64,000 nucleotides of DNA from Oegoconia quadripuncta (Eukaryota; Arthropoda; Insecta; Lepidoptera; Autostichidae). Within the stretch, counting starts at the first letter, position 1. Each line of letters starts with the position of its first letter. Below are positions 31,164-40,954 of this stretch, in pieces. The stretch spans positions 2,480,501 to 2,544,500 of the forward strand of contig OX438747.1 in NCBI GenBank assembly GCA_949316235.1. Reading direction: 5' to 3'. Under the pieces are notes generated by a model that ran no database searches, was not told the origin of the DNA, and saw nothing but the letters and a program-made list of their open reading frames with translations. The translations under genes and the position numbers were made by a program.

Positions 31164-31602
31164 GCGCTGAATTTAAAAAAGAAGTTGAACTATAACTCTC
31201 CTATCCTGGAAGATGGGACGCGCTTTACTTTGGTATGCTAGTGTGTTCATACCCTTGAACCATCCCATCTGCCAGTAACTCTGATAACCCTGGATAGGCA
31301 GCCGCATCCGCTGAGAACCTCAAACGGCGCAAATATGCTAGTGGTGTAAGAACGGAAGAAAGAAAAATTTATTTAAACCAATCTTATGACACAAACAATC
31401 AGGTACAAATATTACACAGTAGAGACACATGCAAAAAATAACATTGTGTATACCATCTAATTGTCGGTGTCGCAAGGTGGAGTCAGAAAGTTCTCCAACT
31501 CAGCATGGATTGTAGCCGTTCACTACAACGCTGGTTTTCAGTGGAGCCTCCAAATGACGCACGGACACTGGTCAACAAATGTACATACAAATAACAATTA
31601 CA
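31164..31602. other. LINE-derived scraps, no gene
   Basis: 31345-31440 looks like a reversed LINE 3' end (GAAGAAAGAAAAATTTATTT). 31470-31590 shares GCTGGTTTTCAG and ATGTACATACAAATA with LINE-F-type sequence. 31200-31330 is unassigned. Confidence 0.4.
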
Positions 31603-31969
31603 ATAAAGTTCCTGTTGATATACAAAATCTTCCTTTCAATAAATTTAAAGATACTATAAAACAGAAACTTATTAAGAAAGCATTATTATAAAATAACAGT
31701 TTATTTAGATGATAAACAATCATGGACATAACCAGGCTATTTCACAATTAATAATGAAATATTATAATATAAAATAATATCTAATTTTTGTAACATAAAA
31801 ACCTTTTCTTAAAAGAGCGACCTCTCGAGTTTCTTGCTTGTTCTTCTCAGGGGAAAATTGCCTTTTGAACAAGCAGTAGCTTTAAAAATGTAAAATCTGA
31901 CTATTTTAAGTGTACCCTGTGTACCTACAAAATAAAGCATTTTTTGATTTGATTGATTTGATTTGAATA
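31603..31969 (+). mobile_element. LINE-D 3' end, 5'-truncated
   Basis: It codes for KVPVDIQNLPFNKFKDTIKQ, KLIKKALL and, frameshifted, the end of the ORF. The 3' UTR GAGTTTCTTGCTTGTTCTTC and tail TTTGATTTGATTGATTTGAT follow. Confidence 0.9.
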
Positions 31970-32059
31970 GTAGTAATTAGCAAGATGCTATGAGAGGATA
32001 CATACGTGTATACATCTCTTTCTCTCAATAATAAAATGATCTCCTTAATAATAATACAG

Positions 32060-32304
32060 CCTATTAAATAAAACGCACACTCTCCGAAGTGCATCCTGTA
32101 AAAACTGAGTGACAGGCGACCTTGCGACTGTGTTCTAGGCCTCTGCAATTTAGCAGTGATCGAACGGTCACCAATGATTCTTTTGGCACGTCGTTCCACA
32201 GAATCGAGTACAGCCAGCTGGTACTTGGTTGAACCATCCCAAACGTGACAGCAGTATTCCATGCACGCGAGTGAACCTGAGCCTGGTAAATGCATTCTCA
32301 TCAT
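32060..32304 (-). pseudogene. LINE-E-like (Jockey-type) RT C-terminal fragment
   Basis: The minus frame reads CMEYCCHVWDGSTKYQLAVL, DSVERRAKRIIGDRSITAKL, then a degraded FYRMHFGECA. It matches 11622-12080 in order. 5' and 3' truncated. Confidence 0.85.
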
Positions 32305-32545
32305 CTTGATCGCTAGAAATTTGCCAATAGTAGGAACAAATTGCCTATAGATAGAGGAAGAAAAGAGGAAGATAATTCAATATATATTGTTCATTATTCA
32401 ATTATTCAATATATATGTATTGTTGTGTTGTATGTTATATGTGTATAAAACCCACAGGTAGCACGTGTACATATGTCTATTGATTCATCTACTTTTACTA
32501 TGCGTGCGCATCACTACTTAGTTAAGTTACTCTTCTATTGTTACT

Positions 32546-32686
32546 GGTGTCGATTCGGTTGCGCACGCAACTAAACTGAAACCAGATTTAGACTGGTGCT
32601 GTCACGTTATATTGTTCCAGAGAGATAAAGACAGGCCTACTCTAAAATTGGTTTTAGTTTAGTTAGCGTACAACCGAATCGACACC
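32546..32686. mobile_element. Short MITE with GGTGTCGATTCGG termini (copy 1)
   Basis: 141 bp with inverted ends GGTGTCGATTCGGTTG...CAACCGAATCGACACC and second-level inverted blocks CAACTAAACT/AGTTTAGTT. A related copy is at 48232-48376. 32305-32545 beforehand has no named feature. Confidence 0.8.
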
Positions 32687-32789
32687 ACTATTTATAATTT
32701 AAGGTACCCTTTGTTTACGGCACCTTAGGGGTGGAGGACTGATAAGACACAGGATTTATCCTAGTTCAGGCATCAGTCCACCATGATCT

Positions 32790-33215
32790 TACAATACAAT
32801 ACAATACAAATACACTTTATTGCACAACAGATAAGAAAATGCAGTTTCAGAAAAGTGGTAAGAATAGAATGTACAATTTGGCGACCTTATCACTAAAAGC
32901 GATTTCTTCCAGGCAGCCTTTGGGTATAAGGACAGATTTGAAATAGGTAGGTTGTGCGGTATTAAATAGGGATGCAGATACAAATACGTGAATAAATTTC
33001 ATATATTTACATACACATACATACATAGATCAATAGACAAATATACCTACTTAAACATAACATTTATAAAATAGCAACAAAATACAAACCTAATTATATA
33101 GGTGTACTAAATAAATATTTATTGATATATAATATAATAATAATAAGCGACAACAGGATTGTGCTAAGGTATAGAGAGAAGCTAAGAAGAGAACACAGAT
33201 TAAAGCACCAGGATC
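32790..33215 (-). mobile_element. LINE-G 3' end
   Basis: (ACAAT)n tail at 32791-32808, then complement of CAATAAAGTGTATTTG, the TTTGGGTATAAGGACAG segment and, at the right, AAGCTAAGAAGAGAACACAG, which matches 43130-43165 on the other strand. A small insertion sits near 33125-33180. Confidence 0.85.
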
Positions 33216-34140
33216 TTACCTGTAAGTACAATTGATATTTATCTACTTTGTATTAGTATGTAAGTTGTATGTACATTTTGGGTAGACTTTGGTGAGAAAT
33301 TTATTTTATTTTATTTATTTATTTATCATTTATTGCACACAAGAAAAAAAACATACAGATACAACATAATAGAGACTAGCAATAAAGATATAATAATATA
33401 ATAATATAATAATAATACACTTTGGCAATAATTGACTCTACATAAAATATCAGTGCTCGTGATGACAATGGAAACCTGAAAAAGGCACCTGTAAACGATC
33501 CCTTAGTATTTATTTCTATGATTCATTTCGCGTGCATTTTATGCAATTGATTAGATATTACTTAGTCACAAATTAAAAGTGAATCATGATGTAATTTGTG
33601 GAAAGTATTTATTAGTCAAATAAGTTTCGGGGATTTTTATAAAGGCAAAATATCGCGGTGACGCAATACTTTCATATGTCATACATAACGTCACGATTTT
33701 ATCCCACATGGAGTGGTCAGTCCATACACATATATTACTGTGTATGGACCGGGTCATTCTACCAATCAAAATGGAACCACTTCATTGGTGTTAAAACGGG
33801 AGTTTTTGAACCAAAACTCAATCGCACACCGACTTCGTTCACGAATTGTCGTATCAAATGCTGATTTATATTGTAAAAAAAACATCACTTCCATAGAAAA
33901 GTGACCAAAAAACATGCGCGTATCTTTTAAGTATAACGAGCAAAATTTATTACTCGTCAAATTCAGTTTAATCAATATTGTAATGTTTTCATGTGATTAA
34001 CATAATACGCAATTTTTTTTTATAATTTTTTTGTTATTATCAGGCTTTTTATATACTTTAATCACATATTTTTACAATGACTTCTTTAATTATATCTAAT
34101 CTAATATAATTATATTTATCTTCCAAAAACTACCAATAGA
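33216..34140. other. Mostly unassigned stretch
   Basis: 33300-33420 carries a TTTTATTTATTT run and ATTGCACACAAG...ACATACAGATACAACATAAT, a reversed LINE 3' end also seen at 59510-59560. 33430-34140 has several short open frames without recognisable domains. Confidence 0.4.
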
Positions 34141-35115
34141 TATGGCGGACTTGGCATACGCACAACCTCTAGCCTGGCACTCCCTGCTTTTCTTTCCTCC
34201 GCGTACAGTACACTCCCTCTCATCAGTGAGATATTAAATTCCCATACGCTCATTGATGCAGAGGTATCGTGCTTGTCGGAGATCTGCCTGGTGTGCGTCT
34301 TTTCCAGAAGAGGATTGTCCTTCAAAGCCTTCCTGACAAGCCAGCTCTAAGCACAACCCACCAGGAGTTATTGGCCAATTGTCAAGACGACACTGAGCGT
34401 GCACGTCTACTGGTAGTCTCGGAAAATGAGTCTGGGCACTAGTTACATGCTCTTCCTTCCCACAACCTAGGCACCATCCTCGATTCCAATGCCCTACGTA
34501 TTTCCATTTTACGTTTGGGTACTAAGTTGTGTGAACCTCATCGCTGTTCATGTGGTAAGGTTGTGGATCAGCTAGGACGCCACGGGCTCTCTTGCATGAA
34601 GAGTGCCGGAGGCGCATATCGCCATGGTGCAATTAATCTTTATCTTTAAAATTAATAATTAGGCGCGCTCTCGCCACTACAGTGGTCCCGGCATCTCTGG
34701 AGCCTTCAAGGACGACGGGAAAAGACCTGATTGAGCCACCTTGGTACCCTGGTGCTTGGGGCGCTCCTTGGTATGGGACGCAACTTGTGCGGACACTTTG
34801 GCACCGTCCCATAAACAAGGAACTGCGCAAAGAGCTAGAACCGCGGCTGAACAAGCTCAAAGTAACAAGCGATGTAAATATGCGTCAATCTCTATAAACC
34901 ACGAGTTTGCGGCGCTTGCAGTGGAGACTTTGGGCCCGTGGTCTTCTGACACGAAATAATTTGTAAAGGATTTTTCCGTTAGACTGGTCCACGCCTCTGG
35001 AGATGTGAGATCTGGTGCCTACTTTGCTCAGCAGCTGAGCTTATGCATTCAGCGGGGCAATAGCGCTAGCGTACTAGGTACTATTCCTCACGGAAGCGAG
35101 TTGGACGGCGTATTT
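34141..35115 (+). pseudogene. Decayed RT-associated retroelement ORF, post-RT region
   Basis: Pieces in several frames follow the order of a protein I know from reverse-transcriptase-domain ORFs of many invertebrates: [40 protein letters not shown], a Cys/His cluster [10 protein letters not shown] with HGLSC, DGKRPD, LVWDATCADTLAPSH, VETLGPWSSD, and SLCIQRGNSASVLGTIPHGS. Stops (for example 34440-34442, 34650) and frameshifts occur throughout. It is a non-functional remnant. The retroelement class is not certain; the RT palm itself was not found upstream. Confidence 0.7.
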
Positions 35116-35371
35116 TTTCTATAAGATATAGGTATTTTTAATTGTGTTTTAGAAATTTGTTGTTTCATGTACATACTTAATAAGTTAACTTATTGATGGA
35201 TAGAAAACTTAAAAAAAAAAATATCATTATCATTATTTTAACATCACCTCATCATTAACAGGCATCTACAAAGATCTCAAACAAAAACAAGTAAGTAACG
35301 TGGAGTAGCTAAGAATTAATCAAGATATTTTGTATATATTAAGTTAAAATAATGATAATTATAATTCTATT

Positions 35372-35608
35372 GACGACCTGTTTGGCGTAGTGGTTAGCAA
35401 CTCTGACCACTATACCAAAAGGTTGCGGGTTCGAATCCCGCTAGGGGCATATGTTTGTGTGATGAATACCGACATGTGTATCCGAGTTATGGATATTTTC
35501 ATTTATAATAAGTATTTATGTAGTATATCAACCATCTGGTATCCACAACACAAGCCTATAGTTGCTTAAAGTGGAACTAGATGGCGCTGTGTGTATATCG
35601 AGGATTTT
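35372..35608 (+). mobile_element. SINE-A, near full length
   Basis: GACGACCTGTTTGGCGTAGTG, intact B box GGTTCGAATCC, and end signature GATGGCGCTGTGTGTAT. Very similar to 12503-12780. 35116-35371 before it is unassigned. Confidence 0.93.
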
Positions 35609-35740
35609 ATTATTATTGTATTAGTTGCTATTAAAATGAATCATTATAGAAATATGTGATTAAAGTGTAAAATAAGGATTTATTTGTGTTTTTCATTTTG
35701 GCTTCATAATAACACTTACATAGTATTATGACGAAGGTAT

Positions 35741-36150
35741 ATTCCGTCGAAATAATAGTCTGTCGAACAATTTCATTTCGAAGCAGGGGTCATGGCGCCG
35801 AACTGGTCTATTTCGAAGATGTGTGTTGTCGAAGTATCGTTCTGTCGGACAAATGCCTGTCGAATACATTGTCGGACTATATTTTTTATTTATTTACATA
35901 GAATCAAAAGCATTATTACAAATTCTTTTACAGAAAAATAATACTAAACTTATGCCAATTAAAAATTCTTATTGTGTTACTGAGAATGGTTGTCGTTATA
36001 ATTGAATGGGTAACGTGTTAATTATATTACAATAAAATTATTACTTTTATATGATTAAATTGTAATATCATTATATAAATATTAATAAAACATTTTTTTT
36101 TAGTAAGCAATATGTCTAAATAATGAACTGTCGAAGTGAACTGTACAGAC
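35741..36150 (+). repeat. 15-16-bp-phase array with TGTCGAA cores, interrupted
   Basis: TCGAA/TCGGA cores start at 35747, 35763, 35778, 35813, 35829, 35845 and 35860, spaced 15 or 16 bp apart (35 across one degraded interval). 35882-36120 looks like an inserted AT-rich segment. One more core (CTGTCGAAGTGAACTG) appears near 36129. Confidence 0.7.
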
Positions 36151-36221
36151 CAAATACACCAAAAAAAAAATGAAAAGCTAAAGAACTGCCAAACTGCTTT
36201 ACCGATTTTCATTATACATGG

Positions 36222-36471
36222 CTCACAATAATAATAATAATAATAATAAATATTTCGGACACTTACACCAATCATCTAATCCCAAACTAAGCAAAGCTTG
36301 TACTATGGATACTAGATAACGGATAAACATACATAAATATTTATATAAACATCCATGACTCAGGAATAAATGTTCATATTCATCACACAAACATTTACCC
36401 GTCGCGGGATTCGAACCCGCAGCCGTTGGTTTCGCTGACAGGGTCACTATCCACTACACCAATCGGTCGTC
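36222..36471 (-). mobile_element. SINE-B, full length
   Basis: AAT-repeat tail, then AAATATTTCGGACACTTACAC, and the head complement ending CACCAATCGGTCGTC. B box GGGTTCGAATCCCG on the minus strand is intact. Confidence 0.93.
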
Positions 36472-36499
36472 CACAATCTTTCCCCTCATTTACTCTTTC

Positions 36500-36940
36500 A
36501 TATATATAAAAAACCGTACTCATATCGGACCGGACACACACACACACACACACACATACCAACGCCGTCAAACACATAACACTCATCGTTTTCCGTCGGG
36601 GGATAAAAACAGGTGCCACGTGTGTCAAAAAAAAGTCATTGACCACGAAAAATTTAAATAAAAATCTGTTATTAATGCAGCAAAATGTGTTTCCAATTAT
36701 GTATAGTCATAATATTAATGGTCGAACTGGTGAATAAATGGTAATTTTTAGACATTTGCAACAAAAAAATGCAAATGTGTTGTTCACCCACACAAACGTT
36801 TGGAGGGATACCATTTGTCCTACTCGTTTGTAAGTCACGACGAATAGTGAAGTCACTCATATGTCGTACTTTGGAGCTATGACTTCACAGTGTTTGTTTA
36901 TGAAGGCTTATTTTACAAAAAGGAAATAGATTAGTTTTAC
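36500..36940. other. RTE 3' end with (CA)n, then unassigned sequence
   Basis: 36510-36605 is a reversed or partial RTE terminus (AAAACCGTACTCATATCGG, CA repeat 36533-36556, CAACGCCGTCAAACACATAA). 36611-36940 shows no recognised feature. Confidence 0.5.
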
Positions 36941-36944
36941 ATTA

Positions 36945-37145
36945 GTACAGAGTTTGAGTCCACTCAAAAGGTGGACAGTCGAGGGAAATCGCTCGATGCT
37001 GGCCGCTTTATGGGGGAGGTCTATGCTCAGCAGTGGTTGTTCTGTGGCTGATATGATGATATTGACAGAGTTTGAGTACAAGGGCGAACTTATCCCATAC
37101 AGGGATTTCTTCCAGTCAGCCACTAGGTTAGTTAGAGAACAGTAG
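36945..37145 (+). repeat. RTE-type LINE terminal fragment
   Basis: GGGGGAGGTCTATGCTCAGC, AGTGG, then GCTGATATGATGAT match an RTE ORF2 end (E-x-YAQQW) and GATGAT tail. Confidence 0.5.
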
Positions 37146-37295
37146 ATTGGGTCTATAAAAAATATATAGTAAAATTTCAATTAACACAAATAACTACTCA
37201 CACTAATAAATATTATATAGGGTCTAACAAAATTAACCCGAGAGACTTTGGCAATTGCACGTACATGACAATAAAATAATATAATCATTAAGAAA

Positions 37296-37880
37296 CTATA
37301 CAGGGTGTAATCGTTAAGTGTGCAATGTGTCTGTTATTCCGTAACTATTATAGATATCAAAAAACTTTAAACTGATATCGAAAGTACTTTACCTAATGAG
37401 TAAAATGACATTAATAACTTTTTTTAAAGAAAACGAGAAATATCCAAAAAAATACATTAAACACTCCCATACATTTTATTTCTTAGTAAATACAAAATTT
37501 TGTACCTATTCAAAGTAGCTGTTCGAAGTGACGTCCTCGTTGTGCCATACAATGATCCAGCTTACGTAAATACGTACCAGAATGAACTTCTCTATCTGGG
37601 TACTCTCGTCTGTAGGCAATAATGGCTGCCCTATTGTTACAATCATGTTTGTAGTACATTTTTAACATGTCCCTTTTTTCTGTATTGGAATATGCCATTT
37701 TTTAATTAATAAATGAGTTAGAGTTAATAACCTTAAGGAAGTGGTTCTTGTGTTAACATATTTATGAAATTTATATACACCGTTATATACCCTTGCTTTG
37801 ACATCTTGCATATGACCGTCGCCTTTTTTTTCTCATTGATCAAATAAGGTACAATCGAAATGAAGTAAGTCTAATAATTT
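37296..37880 (-). mobile_element. Truncated transposon end with a small HTH-like ORF
   Basis: ATACAGGGTGTAATCGTTAAG at 37296 looks like a transposon terminus. The matching inverted end was not found on the right (only a weak TTAACA...TACACCGTTATA), so the element is probably truncated. Confidence 0.45.
37510..37698 (-). CDS. Small transposon-encoded HTH-like protein (DUF4817-like)
   Basis: A 62-residue frame starts MAYSNTEKRDMLKMYYKHDC and continues NNRAAIIAYRREYPDREVHS. The spacing of the N-terminal 'YSNxExxDM', the middle 'N.RAA..AYR..YPDR' and the helix after it recall the helix-turn-helix DUF4817 N-terminal domain of insect transposon proteins. It ends FEQLL with no catalytic domain, so it is at best a DNA-binding remnant. 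Whether it is expressed is unknown. Confidence 0.4.
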   Translation of the reverse strand: MAYSNTEKRDMLKMYYKHDCNNRAAIIAYRREYPDREVHSGTYLRKLDHCMAQRGRHFEQLL

Positions 37881-38017
37881 GTAATTTCATTTGTACTTAC
37901 ATTGAATTTTTTTACTCGGAAACAAATTTGTTAAGGTTAGTGTTTGGGTGTTTTAAACATTAAAAGTGTAATGCTCAAAACAACATCCACAGTTATATAT
38001 TAAATATATATAAATAT

Positions 38018-38100
38018 GAGCGTCGGTGGCTCAGTGGAGGAGACACAGTCTCCCTATTTGAGAGGTCCAGGTTCGATCCCCAGGCATGCCATGTACCAAT
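38018..38100 (+). mobile_element. tRNA-related SINE head (fourth family) or tRNA pseudogene
   Basis: GAGCGTCGGTGGCTCAGTGG (A box) and GGTTCGATCCCC (B box) lie 50 bp apart, followed by AGGCATGCC. The length is tRNA-like, but no anticodon arm could be drawn with confidence. A T-rich body follows to about 38250. It is the only copy in the window. Confidence 0.55.
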
Positions 38101-38289
38101 TGACTTTTTTTTAATTAATTTAATTACGTGCATTTATCCGACTGCTCTTAATATGGTTGATAGTATGGCATGGTTTCTTTAATTAGTAGTATCGTGCACT
38201 CTACCAGTTTTACTAGAGATCGAAGGAAAAATATAACAATCATACATAAACTAATATGGTAAAGTATTGTCGATTCAGAAAGTACATAT

Positions 38290-38580
38290 ATAGTTATTAT
38301 TCAATTAAGGAATACCTACCACTATTTTAAAATACTTATATAACGGACAATATCGCTTTTCTGACATCAACACATAATTGACAATTAATTAGTTTTATAT
38401 TGTGACAACATACATTATTATATTATATTTAAGTAATAACCTAACTAATGCTATTAAATATTTGCACGCTAGATTTTAAGTAGATTTTGAATGGGACTTC
38501 TGTTATGTGTCATCCTATCTTGTACCCAAAATCAAGCAAATAAATTATTTCATTTCATTTCATTTCATTTCATATATTTG
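38290..38580 (+). mobile_element. CR1-like LINE 3' end with TTTCA tail
   Basis: ATTCAATTAAGGAATACC through GGACAATATCGCTTTTCTGA, then TTGAATGGGACTTCTGTTAT and a (TTTCA)n tail at 38551-38573. The same sequence lies inverted at 38831-39430. Confidence 0.85.
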
Positions 38581-38984
38581 TAACGAGAATCAAGTGACTT
38601 CAGCCACCTAGGTACCACTCCCACACGTACATCACTCAGCGTTAACTGTGACGTACGGCTTGTGTGTGCATTATATCGTCCCACCACTATGGCCGTAGGA
38701 CTGCATTCCTCCACAGGCTAGTCGAATCGTGTGAATAAGGTATTAGTTTTGCCTCAGTATTTTAGGTTATTCATGTGGAATACTTGGAAGAACGTGTAGA
38801 TTCTTTAACAATATAGGAATATAAAGATATGAAATGAAATTATTTATTTATTTGCTTGATTTTGAGTACAAGATAGGATAACACATAACAGAAGTCCCAT
38901 TCAAAATCTAATTGAAATCTAGCGTGAAATTACTTAATAAATTAGGATAGCATTAGATAAGTTATTACTTAAATATAATATAAT

Positions 38985-39298
38985 ACCGACGCCTGAGTAG
39001 TGGCATTTTGCCACTGCGTTTCGTCCGGTGAGCGAGGGCGCCGGAGGCCCACCTTCCAATCTCTCTCCAGAATGGTAGCGGTATTTAAAGAGTTAGTACC
39101 CCAGGAGGGTACCAGCACTGCTGGAGAATCCCTCATCGCTCAGGCTGCCCTACTTATTCTGGGGTGGACACCTTCCTCAAAGGCCGGCAACGCATCTGTG
39201 ACCCTTTTGGTGTTGCGGGTGCCCATGGGCGGCGGTGATTGCTTTCCATCAGGTGACCCGCATGCTCGTTTGCCGCCCTCTCATATAAAAAAAAAAAT
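38985..39298 (+). mobile_element. Composite SINE with LINE-E 3' tail
   Basis: A non-tRNA-like head (CGACGCCTGAGTAGTGGC, TGCGTTTCGTCCGGTGAGCG) is joined near 39160 to the LINE-E terminus (AAGGCCGGCAACGCATCTG ... CATGCTCGTTTGCCGCCCTC) and poly-A. Sharing the LINE-E 3' end would let it use that LINE's reverse transcriptase. Confidence 0.7.
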
Positions 39299-39564
39299 AA
39301 TAATAATAATGTATGTTGTCACAATATAACACTAATTAATTCTCAATGCTGTGTTGATGTCAGAAAAGCGATATTGTCCGTTATATAAGTATTTTAAAAT
39401 AGTGGTAAGATATTCCTTAATTGAATAATAACATTTGTTGATAACTCATTCATGTAACTTAATTTTAAATTGTCGTTCAGTCAATAATTTTAATTCATTT
39501 GGGAGGGCGTTGTATACCTTCGCAGCCATATAATTTTATATTTTTTTGCGTAACTGACAATATA

Positions 39565-39993
39565 CAATGTGATAGGGGTGGTACTTCTAACCCGTTAAGG
39601 CTAAATACTACATCCAAATCCATCGACAAAAAAAATAATATGGGGGGTCCAGCCCCCTTCCCCCTAAATTTATGACCATTTTTATTTTATTTTCAATGTA
39701 CTGCGGCGCGCTCGATACTTTATGCGATATCAAAGGTTTCATACGTCGTAGAAATATGAAAAAAATGGCAAACGGTACCTAATGATACTGGCTAACTAAT
39801 CAATTACTTTGTTTTGTATGTTTGAGATTATTTTGGTAAGAAAAAAAAATTATTACTTAATTATTTTGTGATTTAAAATCACTTTTTTTATGTTTTCACG
39901 GATATATTTTCACCCCCCATATTAATTTTTGTCGATGATTTTGGATGTAGTACTGAGCCTTAACGGGTTAGAAGTACCACCCCTATCACATTG
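39565..39993. mobile_element. MITE with TATA-flanked 85-bp inverted ends
   Basis: CAATGTGATAGGGGTGGTAC and TTCTAACCCGTTAAGGCT at the left are mirrored at 39899-39993. TATA lies on both sides (39561-39564, 39994-39997). The target is a CR1-like LINE. No frame. Confidence 0.85.
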
Positions 39994-40205
39994 TATATTT
40001 AGGTATAATTACTTTATCAGGCCCTCTAGGTCGTAACTGTTTAATATTGGGCCTAATTTGTATTGGATAGTGTTCTGGTTGTTCCCTTACAAACATGATA
40101 CTGTCATTTAATGTTTCTAATAATCATTTTGTTTCTCATCCTAGTTTTTAGTACAGACACATTAGTCCAATACAATTGATATAAATTTTTGTGGGGTAAC
40201 TTTCT

Positions 40206-40395
40206 ATAATCTTAAAGATAGATAGATAAACGTTTATTTGTTTCTCCAGCCACACACATACATTAAATAATATTTATAAGCAATTAATACACATAATTTA
40301 GACTACAGTACAGTTGCAATAAAAACGGAACATATAAAAGTACACGCAAAATATAGGGATAAAAAAGTATGTGTGTGCTGCAGCGGCACAATAAA
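40206..40395 (-). mobile_element. LINE-F 3' end
   Basis: GATAGATAGATAAACGTTTA (reversed TAGA tail) and CACACACATACATTAAAT, ending near GCTGCAGCGGCACAA, correspond to 1858-2000 and 58014-58210. Confidence 0.65.
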
Positions 40396-40531
40396 GTTCC
40401 TGATTTTTTGTAGAAGGGTTAGAGTACCCATTAATAAGAGAATAAAAGCATTTTCTAACAATTCTGTAGCTTGCTTTACTTATAGTATAGGTATTTAGTT
40501 ATAAATTGTGTCATGAAGTTTTTCATAAATA

Positions 40532-40948
40532 TATTAGCTATAAGTACTTTTTAGTAATTATGTGCTTATTATAATGTAGTTGCCCTAGAGATTAAAGGAA
40601 AACAACAGTGACACTCTTGAGAAAAATTATAGTTGTCAGTACGTACCAAGATATCTTTCTTTTAATAAGTCTTCCCTAACTCCAGAAATATTAGCCTTAA
40701 CATCGGTTATGGGCCCAGGAACGCTAGAGGAATAAGTTAGGGAAGTGAAATTGTTATAGGCACAGAATTAAGAGGGCGTATTAGCTATAAGTACTTTTTA
40801 GTAATTATGTGCTTATTATAATGTAGTTGCCCTAGAGATTAAAGGAAAACAACAGTGACACTCTTGAGAAAAATTATAGTTGTCAGTACGTACACAAGAT
40901 ATCTGTCTTAATAAGTCTTCCCTAACTCCAGAAATATTAGCCTTAACA
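40532..40948 (+). repeat. Direct duplication of about 170 bp, 77 bp apart
   Basis: 40532-40702 and 40779-40948 both run TATTAGCTATAAGTACTTTT to AGAAATATTAGCCTTAACA with a few changes near the middle. The spacer holds AGGAATAAGTTAGGGAAG, partly complementary to the CTTCCCTAACTCC within each copy. Confidence 0.9.
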
Positions 40949-40954
40949 AAATAA

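Larger units (their letters stand above)
38831..40150 (-). pseudogene. CR1-like LINE, inverted partner, with nested SINE and MITE
   Basis: The tail (TGAAA)n is at 38831. On the minus strand the coding end reads MAAKVYNALPNELKLLTERQ, FKIKLHE, stop, VINKCYYSIKEYL. A chimeric SINE (38985-39298) splits the UTR and a MITE (39565-39993) splits the coding part. Upstream of the MITE a frame reads EQPEHYPIQIRPNIKQLRPR, consistent with the same protein. The left limit near 40150 is approximate. Confidence 0.8.

Noticed and set aside
39000..39329. 109-codon plus frame as a gene
   Set aside because: It is the composite SINE read through to its poly-A tail.
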